Part shown: positions 50,640-59,890 of the stretch, piece by piece
How the letters are laid out: each line of letters begins with the position of its first letter
How positions within the stretch are numbered: position 1 is the stretch's first letter
DNA from: Fibrobacter sp. UWB13
GTDB taxonomy: Bacteria; Fibrobacterota; Fibrobacteria; Fibrobacterales; Fibrobacteraceae
Length of the DNA stretch: 64,000 bases
NCBI RefSeq assembly: GCF_900177805.1
Contig: NZ_FXAX01000001.1
Coordinates: 930,001 to 994,000, forward strand
Direction: 5' to 3'
The notes under the pieces: model-generated
What the model was told of the DNA's origin: nothing
Database searches by the model: none
Seen by the model: the letters and a program-made list of their open reading frames with translations, nothing else
Made by a program: the position numbers and the translations under genes

Positions 50640-50693
50640 AATGTGCATCCTTTTGTTGTTTTTTTTGAATTTAAATTACAAACTTGAAAATTA

Positions 50694-50729
50694 AAAAGCG
50701 CACACGTCAATCAATTTAACGTGCACGCC
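50694..50729 (-). terminator. Terminator of the DsbA-like gene
   Basis: Minus strand: GCGTGCACGT, 11-base loop, ACGTGTGCGC, then TTTTT. Located 12 bases after the stop at 50741 and before the GH51-type gene, so the two are separate units. Confidence 0.8.
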
Positions 50730-50740
50730 TGAAAACGTAA

Positions 50741-51475
50741 TTACTTCGCTTCCTTCAACATCTTTTCGACGAGTTCCGGGCTGAAGCGATCCTGACGCTT
50801 GCCGTTGATGTAGAAGTTCGGGGTACCCTGAACGCCGACCTTGACGCCCAACTGGAAGTCCTTGTCGATGCGAGCGCTCATAGCGGAATCGAGAACCATG
50901 TCCTTCTTGAACTGTTCGACGTTGAGGCCAATTTCCTTAGCGACAGCGAGGTAGACGGAGTCAGAGAGTTCGCGGGAGTGCGGTGCGAGAGCATAGCGGT
51001 ATTCCCAGAACTTGCCCTGCTTCTGAGCTGCGATAGAAGAAGCGGCTGCGGCCTTAGCATTGGAGTGGAAGCTAAGCGGGAAGTGCTTGTAGACGAACTT
51101 GATTTCGTTCGGGTACTTCTTGTTGAGTTCCTGCATGGTCGGAGCGATACGAGAGCAGTACGGGCACTGGAATTCAGTGAATTCGACAATCGTGAGCTTA
51201 GGATTCTTGGTGTTGCCAAAGACCGGGCTTTCATCATCCGGGATGTCCCAGACCTTGTTGTCAGCTTCCATTTCGGCACGAGCCTGTTCGAGGGAAATGC
51301 CGCGCTTGTCGAGAGCATACTTGATGATTTCAAATTCTTCCTTGACCTGCTTGAAATCCTTTTCGAGGGAATCGAGGCGAGCCTGCTGGTTGAACGAACC
51401 GCCAGCGGAAGCTTGGTTGCAAGCAACGAGGCCGGAGACTACAAGAGCCATAGCAATGAGAGATAGACGTTTCAT
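50741..51475 (-). CDS. DsbA-family thiol oxidoreductase lipoprotein
   Basis: 244 residues; AAAGGA precedes the ATG at 51475. Lipoprotein signal peptide ending LVAC (Cys19). A coiled coil covers about 30-60 (LDSLEKDFKQVKEEFEIIKY). The thioredoxin fold begins near 90 with IVEFTEFQCPYCSRI, active site Cys104-Pro-Tyr-Cys107, and the cis-proline loop is VQGTPNFYING. DsbA-type proteins of this subgroup (DsbA/BdbD, Fibrobacter 'thioredoxin domain' proteins) form or reshuffle disulphides in periplasmic proteins. The lipid anchor would hold it at a membrane. Confidence 0.88.
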   Translation of the reverse strand: MKRLSLIAMALVVSGLVACNQASAGGSFNQQARLDSLEKDFKQVKEEFEIIKYALDKRGISLEQARAEMEADNKVWDIPDDESPVFGNTKNPKLTIVEFTEFQCPYCSRIAPTMQELNKKYPNEIKFVYKHFPLSFHSNAKAAAASSIAAQKQGKFWEYRYALAPHSRELSDSVYLAVAKEIGLNVEQFKKDMVLDSAMSARIDKDFQLGVKVGVQGTPNFYINGKRQDRFSPELVEKMLKEAK

Positions 51476-51745
51476 TTTAGTCCTTTGAGTTAAAACTTTG
51501 GGGCACAATCAGCCCACGATGTGTGAGAAATATAATAACGAAAACTTACTTTGATTGGAGAAAATCATCAAAAAAGCATACACAATCGTCTCATCTGTAT
51601 CCATTAAAATCGATTGTAAAATCCGAATTTTTGACCATTTTTCACAAATCGAAGTCCGTAACTATAAGCAATTCAATAAGTTACAAAAGTGTGGTGGGTA
51701 AAAAACGTGACTAAAATCGCACGAAAAGAATTTACAATGTAGTTG
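51476..51745. other. Intergenic region without a supported gene
   Basis: AT-rich. On the minus strand TTATTATATTTC near 51530 could be the -10 of the DsbA-like gene. A 63-codon frame at 51523-51714 lacks a ribosome site and protein-like composition. Nothing else seen. Confidence 0.5.
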
Positions 51746-51805
51746 TTAGTCAATGGTCAGTGGTCATTGGTCAGTGGTCAATAGTAATTGGTCATTAGTC
51801 AATGG
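51746..51805. repeat. Clean heptad repeat array, 8.5 units
   Basis: TTAGTCA, ATGGTCA, GTGGTCA, TTGGTCA, GTGGTCA, ATAGTAA, TTGGTCA, TTAGTCA, ATGG in unbroken 7-base phase; consensus N-T-R-GTCA. It is the longest array in the window. Confidence 0.85.
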
Positions 51806-51860
51806 TATAAGTAACAATAGACAAATGTTATTGTCGCAAAGCTATCATCGAAAGACATTT

Positions 51861-51897
51861 AACTAATGACAAAAGGCGAACGACCAAGAACCAAACA
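51861..51897. repeat. Reverse-oriented heptad array upstream of metXW
   Basis: TAACTAA, TGACAAA, AGGCGAA, CGACCAA, GAACCAA in 7-base phase, the reverse-strand form of the array at 51746. The two arrays face each other across 55 bases. Confidence 0.6.
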
Positions 51898-51911
51898 TTT
51901 TACTATTTTTT

Positions 51912-53714
51912 ATGCATATGAGTGAATATTTGCATAAATCGTTTGGTCCCGTAATCCCCAAGGATTTCAACAAGGATTATGGTGAACAGGGCTTTTTGCT
52001 GGAAAGCGGCAAGACGCTCCCTGCCTTGACCATCCGTTACGAAACGTACGGCACATTGAACGCCGCCGGCGATAACGCCGTGTGGGTTTGTTCGCCGTTG
52101 ACCGCTGATGCGCACGCCGCCGGCTGGTACACCGAAAATGACAAGAAGCCCGGCTGGTGGGATGAACTCATCGGACCTGGCAAGGCTATCGATACAGACC
52201 GATTCTTTGTAGTTTGCAGTAACATCCTCGGCGGATGCAAGGGCTCTACTGGCCCAGCAACGATCAACCCGCGCACGGGCAAGCCCTACGGCAGCACCTT
52301 CCCTACCATTACGATAGGCGACATGGTACACGCCCAAAAGGAACTTGCAGACGGTCTCGGCATCAAGGAATTCTACAGCGTCATCGGCGGATCCATGGGC
52401 GGATTCCAGGCGATGAAATGGGCAATTTACTACCCGGAACAGGTAAAGCGCATCATCGTGATTGCTAGCTCGCCCAGATTCTCGAGCCAGGCGCTCGGCT
52501 TTGAAGTGGTGGCCCGCGATGTCATCACGCAAGACCCGAACTTCCACGGTGGCGACTATTACGAAGAAGGTAAGACAAGACCGGACATCGGCCTTGCGAA
52601 CGCCCGCAAGCTTGCGCACATCACATACCTCTCTGCAGTGGGCATGGAGAAGAAGTTCAAGCGCGCCCAGGACCAGGAAAACAGAAGCCACGCCGTCACT
52701 TACTCGACGCCATATGACTTGAACCTCCCAATTGAAAGCTACTTACGTTATCAGGGAACGAAGTTCGTCGATCGCTTTGATGCGAACAGCTATTTGCACA
52801 TTGCACATGCGACCGACGCATTCGACCTCGAAACGGAATACGGCAGCATCGAAAACGCCTTCAAGGGCATCAAGGCTGAAGTCCTGAACGTGAACCTTTC
52901 GACCGACTGGCTTTTCCCGCCGCACGAGAGCCGCCGCATTACAAGCGCACTCCTCAACACCGGCAAGACCGTGACGAGCCTCGAACTCGACACGCAATTT
53001 GGCCATGACGGATTTTTGATTGAAGTGGGTGAACTCGGCAAGGCTGTGGGCCGTTTCCTCGATTCAAAGATTATCCCGCAGAACGGAACGCAGGCAGTGC
53101 CTGTATTCCACGACCAGAGCGACTTCCAGCGCATCAGCAAGCTCGTGAAGGAAGGTAGCCATGTACTCGACCTCGGTTGCGGCAGTGGCGACTTGCTAGA
53201 TTACCTTATCCGCAAGAAAAACGTCACGGGCTTTGGCATCGAAAAGAACATCAAGGGAATTCTAGACTGCCTCGAAAAAGACGTACAAGTTATCCAGCGC
53301 GACTTGGATGAAAGTGGTCTCACGGACATCAAGGACGGAAGTTTCGACTACGCGATTATCAACCGCACGATTCAGGAAATCCGCGACCCGGTGGCCCTTT
53401 TGAACGAACTTTTGCGCGTTGCAAAGCAGGTCATTGTGACGTTCCCGAATTTCGGCCACTGGTCTGCCCGCGGAAGCCTGATGCTCCACGGTCGTATGCC
53501 GATTTCGAAGGAACTCCCCTACGAATGGTACGACACGCCGAACATTCGCGTGCTTACGCTCAAGGACTTCTATACGTTGTGTAACAAGGAAGGATTCAAG
53601 ATTGAAAACCTGCACTTCCAGAATGAACACAAGATAAGCAAGTTCCTGACCGCCATTGGTCTCCCGAACTTCGGCGCCGAACACGTCATCGCTACGATTT
53701 CGAAGAAGGTTTAG
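51912..53714 (+). CDS. MetX-MetW fusion: homoserine O-acetyltransferase with C-terminal methyltransferase domain
   Basis: 600 residues. N-terminal part (1 to about 385) is MetX, an alpha/beta hydrolase: CSNILGGCKGSTGPATINP, VIGGSMGGFQAM with nucleophile Ser161, LSTDWLFPP with the catalytic Asp and QFGHDGFLIE with the catalytic His. C-terminal part (about 400-600) is MetW: SHVLDLGCGSGDLLDYL, AIINRTIQEIRDP and VTFPNFGHWSARGSL. MetX acetylates homoserine for methionine synthesis; MetW is often encoded directly after metX and is needed for full activity in some proteobacteria. Here the stop between them is gone. No ribosome site; two in-frame ATGs (51912, 51918) are both possible. yicC starts two bases after the stop. 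Confidence 0.92.
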   Translation: MHMSEYLHKSFGPVIPKDFNKDYGEQGFLLESGKTLPALTIRYETYGTLNAAGDNAVWVCSPLTADAHAAGWYTENDKKPGWWDELIGPGKAIDTDRFFVVCSNILGGCKGSTGPATINPRTGKPYGSTFPTITIGDMVHAQKELADGLGIKEFYSVIGGSMGGFQAMKWAIYYPEQVKRIIVIASSPRFSSQALGFEVVARDVITQDPNFHGGDYYEEGKTRPDIGLANARKLAHITYLSAVGMEKKFKRAQDQENRSHAVTYSTPYDLNLPIESYLRYQGTKFVDRFDANSYLHIAHATDAFDLETEYGSIENAFKGIKAEVLNVNLSTDWLFPPHESRRITSALLNTGKTVTSLELDTQFGHDGFLIEVGELGKAVGRFLDSKIIPQNGTQAVPVFHDQSDFQRISKLVKEGSHVLDLGCGSGDLLDYLIRKKNVTGFGIEKNIKGILDCLEKDVQVIQRDLDESGLTDIKDGSFDYAIINRTIQEIRDPVALLNELLRVAKQVIVTFPNFGHWSARGSLMLHGRMPISKELPYEWYDTPNIRVLTLKDFYTLCNKEGFKIENLHFQNEHKISKFLTAIGLPNFGAEHVIATISKKV

Positions 53715-53715
53715 A

Positions 53716-54597
53716 ATGTCTATTATCTCCATGACCGGATTCGGCAAGAGCGAATCCACATTGCAAGGAATCACGTGCGTTATCGAAGTGCGTAGCGTGA
53801 ACAGCCGTTTCCTCGAAATTTCGAGCAAGATTCCAAAGAACTTCGCCTACCTCGAAAACGATTTCAAGGCACAAATCAAGGACAAGCTCGTTCGCGGTTC
53901 CGTGAACTTTTCGATTACGCTTGGCGCAGGCAACGCCGGGAACATTCCCGTTTGCTACAACGAAGCCGCTGTGGCAAAGTTCGTGGAAATCACGAAGGCA
54001 ATGCAGAAGAAGTACGGCATTGCAGGCGACATCAAGCTCGAACATGTACTTGCCATCCCTGAAGTTTTGCAGTTCACGGACGGCAACGGCGACAACGAAG
54101 TCTGGGAAAAGCACCTGAAGGCTGAACTCGACAAGGCTTTGGACGGTGTCATCGCCATGCGCGAAAAGGAAGGCGCGAACCTCGCCGTAGACCTTACCCG
54201 CCGCGTGATACACCTGAACGAAGTCATCGACAAAGTCGAAGTCCTCGATCCGCAGCGCATTGAAACGTGGAAGGTCAAGTTCCGCGAACGCATCAATACG
54301 CTCATGAAGGATTCCGAAATCGACGATGTCCGCCTGTTGCAAGAAGCCTGCATCATGGCAGACAAGCTCGACATCCACGAAGAAATCACGCGTTTCCGCA
54401 GCCACAACAAGCTGTTCCTCGACGCGCTCGCCAAGGGTGGCGCCCAGGGCAAGAACCTCGGGTTTATCCTCCAGGAAATGGGCCGTGAAGCGAATACGCT
54501 TGGCACCAAGTGCCAGAACGCCGAAATCGCAGCACTTGCCATCGAGCTCAAAAACGAGATTGAGTGCATCCGCGAGCAAAGCATGAACGTAGCGTAG
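53716..54597 (+). CDS. YicC-family endoribonuclease
   Basis: 293 residues. ATG at 53716, one base after the metXW stop and preceded by GAAGAAGG; the longer frame inside metXW is not used. N-terminal MSIISMTGFGKSE and IEVRSVNSRFLEIS, C-terminal FILQEMGREANTLGTKCQNAEI are the two YicC signatures. E. coli YicC is an endoribonuclease acting on small RNAs. In this genome it is translationally coupled to methionine synthesis genes, probably by chance of operon layout. Terminator at 54653. Confidence 0.92.
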   Translation: MSIISMTGFGKSESTLQGITCVIEVRSVNSRFLEISSKIPKNFAYLENDFKAQIKDKLVRGSVNFSITLGAGNAGNIPVCYNEAAVAKFVEITKAMQKKYGIAGDIKLEHVLAIPEVLQFTDGNGDNEVWEKHLKAELDKALDGVIAMREKEGANLAVDLTRRVIHLNEVIDKVEVLDPQRIETWKVKFRERINTLMKDSEIDDVRLLQEACIMADKLDIHEEITRFRSHNKLFLDALAKGGAQGKNLGFILQEMGREANTLGTKCQNAEIAALAIELKNEIECIREQSMNVA

Positions 54598-54652
54598 ATC
54601 AACACGCACGGAAATTCTCAACACTATTTCTCAACATGGATTTTTTATCCAT

Positions 54653-54680
54653 AAAAAGCCCTACGAAAGTAGGGCTTTTT
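54653..54680. terminator. Terminator after yicC
   Basis: AAAAAGCCCTAC, loop GAAA, GTAGGGCTTTTT (54653-54680). Confidence 0.9.
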
Positions 54681-54737
54681 GCTTCAAAACAATCTAACTT
54701 ATAATCAGAAAGAATAAAACATCCACACTCCAACAAC

Positions 54738-54771
54738 AAGCGTCTCGTGCAAATCGCACGGGACGCTTTTT
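54738..54771. terminator. Second terminator downstream of yicC
   Basis: AAGCGTCTCGTGC, loop AAATC, GCACGGGACGCTTTTT. One mismatch in the stem. Backs up the first terminator. Confidence 0.75.
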
Positions 54772-54787
54772 GGTAATGGTTAAAATG

Positions 54788-54815
54788 GAGATGCCCGATC
54801 AAGTCGGGCATGACA
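54788..54815. repeat. REP-like hairpin with CATGAC suffix
   Basis: GATGCCCGA, short loop, TCGGGCATGAC (54790-54814). Same layout as 59836-59862 and 63408-63432. Confidence 0.7.
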
Positions 54816-54824
54816 TGGTAAGAT

Positions 54825-55694
54825 TTACTTCTTTTTAGTGGATTTCTTTTTCTTGTCGGTCATCTTGACGCGGCGGGAGCCGGAGCGGATGCGTTCCCAC
54901 GGGGCAAAGGACATCGTCCCGAAGGTGAAACCGAAGAACCACACGTTAAACGAGAGCCAAAGAATGGCGGCACAGCCGATCCTCTTCCAGTCCACGACAA
55001 CGCTCATATCAATCACAAGCGCCGAAAGTGCGAGAAGCGAGGCTATAATCACGGGAGCAAGCATTCTCTTGCCCGCCTTCACGAGAGCGCCTGCAGAAGG
55101 CGTTCCTTCACCGAGTTCCTTGCCTGCAATCAGAGCACAGGCGACAACGCCCGAGAAAGCGATAGCGCTAAGCACAGCCCACATGAGCCAAGCCTTGCCA
55201 ATCATCAACGGGAACCAACTTACAAATCCCGTAAGCAATAGCCACGAAAGTGCAAACGGGAACAGCGCACAGGCAACGCTCCACTTGGCAAAAAGCACGA
55301 GCAAAAGTGCAACACCCGCAAACACGGCAAAGAAAATCAGGAGCAAGTCTTCGTCACCGCCCAAGGCAAACAGCGAACCCACAAAAGCAGCGAGAGCTAG
55401 CAAGCCGCCCACGCCACCGCGAACCCCGCCAAAGACGGAAAAGAGCACAATCATCGAAAGCGCTGCGACAAAGATGTACTGCGAAGAATGCCAAGCCGAA
55501 GCCACATTCGTAAAGTTCGCCACCCACATGCCAAGCGCTTCAGAAGCGCCCAACGGGAGAGAAGCCATCTGCTGCCAGCCTGTCGCGAGGAACGCCACAG
55601 AAAAGCCAACCATCAACAACACAAAAATCAGGCGAAAGCGGAGGGATAGTTCCAGAAGCTTTTGCACTTTGCCCGGTTTTTCACGTAATTCCAT
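54825..55694 (-). CDS. Polytopic membrane protein of unknown function
   Basis: 289 residues with about seven to eight hydrophobic segments and a basic C-terminal tail (SGSRRVKMTDKKKKSTKKK). GAGGT precedes the ATG at 55694. No family recognised; the Ala/Phe/Leu-rich helices carry few polar residues, so a transporter is not evident. It starts three bases after the stop of the PorU-like gene, so it is cotranscribed with it and may be linked to secretion or envelope assembly. Confidence 0.65.
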   Translation of the reverse strand: MELREKPGKVQKLLELSLRFRLIFVLLMVGFSVAFLATGWQQMASLPLGASEALGMWVANFTNVASAWHSSQYIFVAALSMIVLFSVFGGVRGGVGGLLALAAFVGSLFALGGDEDLLLIFFAVFAGVALLLVLFAKWSVACALFPFALSWLLLTGFVSWFPLMIGKAWLMWAVLSAIAFSGVVACALIAGKELGEGTPSAGALVKAGKRMLAPVIIASLLALSALVIDMSVVVDWKRIGCAAILWLSFNVWFFGFTFGTMSFAPWERIRSGSRRVKMTDKKKKSTKKK

Positions 55695-55697
55695 TAT

Positions 55698-58600
55698 TTA
55701 CCTCGAAATCAACAGTTTTTGTTTTTTAGTCCAAGTTTGAGTTTTAGAGCCGGAAGTCTTGACTTCGTTCCGTACTACATAGTGGTACAAGCCATTAGCA
55801 AGCAAACGACCGTAATTGTCCTTGCCATTCCAGTGCGTGACACCGGACTTGGCATCCTTAATGACCTTAACGAGTCTGCCATGCTGGTTGTAAATGAATA
55901 TCGTTACCCTCGAATCGGATTCAGGAGCGAGATTCTTGAAGTAGAATGTCGTGCCTTTTTTGCCGACCGGATTCGGGACGTTGAACACATCCGTGAGCCC
56001 GACCTGCAAAGACTCCGTAATCTGGAGATTGACGTACTTTATAGAGAGATTTCCAAGCACATCCAAGGCGCGCACCCTGAACGTATAGGTTCCCGGCGGG
56101 AACGCTTCCGTAGTCAACGTTTTGCGGGCAACAGCGCGTTTCGAAGACTGTTCCAGGAATGGAGCCGGATGGTACGGGGATTCCACACCGATGATATCAA
56201 ACGTGATACCTTCATCTGCCTGTTCGCGGTAATCCAAAGCGGTTTCATCTTCTATAACGACCTGCAAGCATGCCGGAGTCTGCATCTTGACAAACTGGTT
56301 ATTGGAGAACGAAGACGAAGAGCCCGCATAGCACGACTGGATACTAATCGACGGAGGCGTTTTGTCGTCCAGCGAGTCCGCATAATTCGAAATACCCGCA
56401 ATCTTAATATTCTGTTCGAGAGAGCGACCGATAGCCACATCATTTGAAGAATAAGCCCAAGCACGCAACTCCGCAAGAGTATCACCGATATTGAGCTTTT
56501 TCGGAGTCACAAATTCGGTTTCGAAACGGCCGCCGACAACTGGAATAACTTCGGAATAAATAAGAGCGCCATCGTAAAGAACAGGCGTCGTCACATCATT
56601 GACGGACGTAAATTTCTTTTCAAATCGACCTTCACGAAGCGTCAAGGAAATATTGCCCGAAGACATCCCCGATACCGTTCCGGACAACTTCATCTTGTCC
56701 AGAGCCATGATAGAATCCACCGGGTTATCAAATTTAATTTTCTTCTCGGCGAGCGGCATACGGATGACCGGTTCGCCAATATAGACAAAGTGTTCTGCAT
56801 TGTACATGCAATCTTTGTCGCACGCACCGCTATAAACGCTGTCTTTCGCCTTCATATAGGCAACCCCTAGGTAAATACCATTTTCGCCCAGTGCGCGACG
56901 AATAAAGTTATGGGCAAAGACTTCGTTCGAGCCAGCATACGTTTCGCGAGCAGCACCAATAGCGGCAATAGCACCAACATCCGAAGCCATCACAAAGGTT
57001 TCCGACAAAGACCTCGTATCGCCTTCATCAAAGCGCCCAACAGTGCAGGCAAAAGAATTCAGCACAGTGTACTTTTTCTTGTTGGATAGTTTCGACACGT
57101 ACGAATTTTTAAGCAAGCCTTCTGAAGCCCAAGCCACCTTTGAACCATGTCCAAAATACGTTGTCATCAAGGCGCCCTGGTTCATGACATTCAAGAAGTC
57201 ATTCATGGCATCCATTTTCTGCCCCGCCGCATCGAACACATAATCCAAGAGGTAAATCTTCTTGAGGTTCAAACGGAAACCCTGCGAAGCCGCAACTGCA
57301 TCGATAGCTCTTGCCAAAGTTTCTTGGTAACCCGTATGCTCGATAATATCTTTCTCAACAGAATTGCGATCGTCATCGGCAGCAAGCAAGAGCGTCGAAC
57401 GCCATTCACTTTGATCAAACCAATTCACTTCGTCGTAATCGCGAGCCTTACTGACGTAGCCATAGAATTCATCCACAGAAGAAACAGGCAAACGCCCTAA
57501 AGCCAAATCCAAATCGTACATTTTACCGCTACGCACGACTTCACCGGAATCGAGAGCGGCAAAGAAATCTTCCGTCACAGAAGATTCCTTTTCAAACGGA
57601 GGCATATAGTTCTTGCCATACTTGGCGTTGAACCCACGGTAGTCGTAATGACCGGAACCCGCCAACAACACAAAGCGCAAGTCCGGACAAACGCTACGGG
57701 CATAAGCGATATAGTTTCTAATCGCAATCGGCGAAAGCCTGCCTGCAGTATAATGCCTATAAATATTTTCGACAGCGACAACAGCCGTTTGAAGAGGGCT
57801 TGCAGACTTGTCACTAGAACGGAACACCGCCAAAGATTCGGCAGGCGCCAGGAATTCTTCGGGCGTAATGATGAGGTATTCCGTCTTCGAAGAAATTTGC
57901 GAAAGCTTCTGCACAACGTTCTGCGAGGCAAGCGGAATCCCCTCAATAGAGAGCGTCTTACGTCGATCCGCATTGCGGCGGTCCTTGCCATTCAAAAGCA
58001 AATAGCGGACATCATCATTGTAACCGATGCTATCAACAGCAACCCCGTTCGTAACCTTCAAGTACCCTACGGGAACATTGTCCTTGAACTTTACCAAGCG
58101 GAGATTTTCATTTTTGCCCACCGGGATGCGGACAATGCCAGTAGCAAAGCCCGGCAACATCCATTCCGCAGAATCTATAGAAACCGCAGTCGGATCCCAC
58201 TGGTAAGCGACAGAATAGCCATCAAAGCGGTCGTACTGGTAATCGTTGGGGTATATTGTCAATTCATATTCGTTCCCGGACTCTTTCAGGGAATAGACTT
58301 GCATTGCAAAATTGCAGCCCGGCAAAATAGTACCATCATTCCAGTAATCTTCTTGCGCTTTTAATCTCGAATGGAATTCGTCATTTACCCTCATTCCAAA
58401 ATGAATGAACTTAATTCTATCGGCATAACTAAAAGCTGTAGAGAATTTATAGCTTGTAGACTGGTCGACATCTTTAGAAGAACTCAAAGAACGGTACGGG
58501 AAAAATGAAACCGCAACAAAACCTTTACCGCCAGAAACAAGTCCCGGCAATTCCGTAGTCGGCATGTGCAAGCCCAGTTCCGAAGAGGAAACTACAGTCG

Positions 58601-59804
58601 TATCTTTTCGAGCATGCCAAACCCAGAACCATTCCTTACCGGTCGTCTTTTCCCAGTCAATGGACTTTCCATAATAAGTATCGCGCAACAGCACGTCTTT
58701 TTCGCCACGGACGTAACGGAGCCATTCAATATCCTTCGGCGTAGATTTCGGTTCGGAGAGTGTTTCTAGGCGGAGCCCCTTCCCCACTTGCTTGTATCCC
58801 AAAATAAAATGCTGGGTCGAGGAATACGGCGAATACGAATGGAAATACGCCATGCTCGTTCTAGGAGAGCTTAGCGGTTCTGCATCGATTCGTTTCCAGA
58901 AAGCGCTGCCATAGCCAACGAAATAAAGGGAGTCGCCATCATCGAAAATGCCGTTGGAATTGCGGTCATCGACTTTGATGGGCAGTTCAAGCAGCTGGTT
59001 CGGGTTACGGAGCTTGGAACCCGGAGCCATGTCCGCAAGCGTATCCGGCGAGACACCATACAGGCAGAGCTTGTCAACAGAAATTCCATCGAGCTCACTT
59101 TGGCGCACAACCTTCAAAAGCGAATTGCGGATTTGCTTAAAGTCGACCGCATACATGCCGTCTTCGGCAAATGTCGCCATGTTGTCGTCACCCACCACAA
59201 ATTCGGCGAGCTGCACCATATCATCAATTTCAGAGCGGGCTTCCTTGCGCAAGACTGCATTTGATCGCCCTGCAATACCAAATTGGGAGGCTCCCTTGGT
59301 ATTTTCCACACGCATGAGCGCACGGGCACCAGGATTTCGACCGCTGGCAGTAGCCGATGCAAACTTGACATTCAAGCGGAAATTCTCACGTAAAGCGATG
59401 GAGGCGCCCTGCTTCACATAAAGAGGTACCTGCACATCGATCATCCACACATTGTCCTTGAGGAACGGCGAAGACATCGTGATGGACTGTTGCTTTATCA
59501 AAACGGATTTGCAAAGCGATGAACCTAGCGGAGTAAGCTTGCTGTTCGTCACAGAGACCGAAGGCTTATCACCAGACGGCAGCGCCAAGCGATAATTGCG
59601 GAATGGAGCCCCATCCTTAAAAAAGGCATTTTCGGGATGGAATTGCTTTCCCGAACCGTCTTCACAAGACACTTCAAACGAGCTGAGGACTTCGTCGTCT
59701 AAAATAAACTGTTTCCTGGAATCTTCAATGACAGAAGACGCCAAGCTAGAAACTGCTGCACAGGCAACAAATAGAATCTGAAATTTTTTGATGATAGACT
59801 TCAC
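55698..59804 (-). CDS. PorU-like C25 (gingipain-type) peptidase, probable T9SS sortase
   Basis: 1368 residues. I choose the GTG at 59804: it starts a clean signal peptide (KSIIKKFQILFVACAAVSSLA), while the longer frame runs through a REP-like repeat. Domains: a beta-rich N-terminal prodomain region, then the C25 peptidase domain around 700-1050 with RLPVSSVDEFYGYVSKARDY, the His886-Gly in TTYFGHGSKVAW and Cys920 in VLNSFACTVGRFDEGDT, followed by Ig-like domains and a C-terminal FlgD-type Ig domain (VTHWNGKDNYGRLLANGLYH). In Bacteroidetes PorU has this length and layout and cleaves T9SS C-terminal domains at the cell surface. Second-to-last gene of a four-gene leftward run. Confidence 0.82.
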   Translation of the reverse strand: MKSIIKKFQILFVACAAVSSLASSVIEDSRKQFILDDEVLSSFEVSCEDGSGKQFHPENAFFKDGAPFRNYRLALPSGDKPSVSVTNSKLTPLGSSLCKSVLIKQQSITMSSPFLKDNVWMIDVQVPLYVKQGASIALRENFRLNVKFASATASGRNPGARALMRVENTKGASQFGIAGRSNAVLRKEARSEIDDMVQLAEFVVGDDNMATFAEDGMYAVDFKQIRNSLLKVVRQSELDGISVDKLCLYGVSPDTLADMAPGSKLRNPNQLLELPIKVDDRNSNGIFDDGDSLYFVGYGSAFWKRIDAEPLSSPRTSMAYFHSYSPYSSTQHFILGYKQVGKGLRLETLSEPKSTPKDIEWLRYVRGEKDVLLRDTYYGKSIDWEKTTGKEWFWVWHARKDTTVVSSSELGLHMPTTELPGLVSGGKGFVAVSFFPYRSLSSSKDVDQSTSYKFSTAFSYADRIKFIHFGMRVNDEFHSRLKAQEDYWNDGTILPGCNFAMQVYSLKESGNEYELTIYPNDYQYDRFDGYSVAYQWDPTAVSIDSAEWMLPGFATGIVRIPVGKNENLRLVKFKDNVPVGYLKVTNGVAVDSIGYNDDVRYLLLNGKDRRNADRRKTLSIEGIPLASQNVVQKLSQISSKTEYLIITPEEFLAPAESLAVFRSSDKSASPLQTAVVAVENIYRHYTAGRLSPIAIRNYIAYARSVCPDLRFVLLAGSGHYDYRGFNAKYGKNYMPPFEKESSVTEDFFAALDSGEVVRSGKMYDLDLALGRLPVSSVDEFYGYVSKARDYDEVNWFDQSEWRSTLLLAADDDRNSVEKDIIEHTGYQETLARAIDAVAASQGFRLNLKKIYLLDYVFDAAGQKMDAMNDFLNVMNQGALMTTYFGHGSKVAWASEGLLKNSYVSKLSNKKKYTVLNSFACTVGRFDEGDTRSLSETFVMASDVGAIAAIGAARETYAGSNEVFAHNFIRRALGENGIYLGVAYMKAKDSVYSGACDKDCMYNAEHFVYIGEPVIRMPLAEKKIKFDNPVDSIMALDKMKLSGTVSGMSSGNISLTLREGRFEKKFTSVNDVTTPVLYDGALIYSEVIPVVGGRFETEFVTPKKLNIGDTLAELRAWAYSSNDVAIGRSLEQNIKIAGISNYADSLDDKTPPSISIQSCYAGSSSSFSNNQFVKMQTPACLQVVIEDETALDYREQADEGITFDIIGVESPYHPAPFLEQSSKRAVARKTLTTEAFPPGTYTFRVRALDVLGNLSIKYVNLQITESLQVGLTDVFNVPNPVGKKGTTFYFKNLAPESDSRVTIFIYNQHGRLVKVIKDAKSGVTHWNGKDNYGRLLANGLYHYVVRNEVKTSGSKTQTWTKKQKLLISR

Positions 59805-59831
59805 GAATTCTAAAATAGTAAAAAACAGAAA

Positions 59832-59862
59832 TGGAAATGCCCGCTCAGCGGCGGGCATGACA
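59832..59862. repeat. REP-like hairpin with CATGAC suffix
   Basis: AATGCCCGC, loop, GCGGGCATGACA. Lies between the PorU-like start and the next gene upstream, inside the frame extension that I reject. Confidence 0.7.
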
Positions 59863-59890
59863 AATGGTAACATCTTTTTGGGTGTTAAAA

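Noticed and set aside
51523-51714. 63-codon frame between the DsbA-like gene and metXW
   Set aside because: No ribosome site, low-complexity Ser/Lys composition, AT-rich intergenic setting.
51746-51805. CRISPR array
   Set aside because: Seven-base units without spacers; no cas genes in the window.
59805-59873. Longer N-terminus of the PorU-like protein
   Set aside because: It would read through a CATGAC-type repeat and place extra residues before a clear signal peptide.
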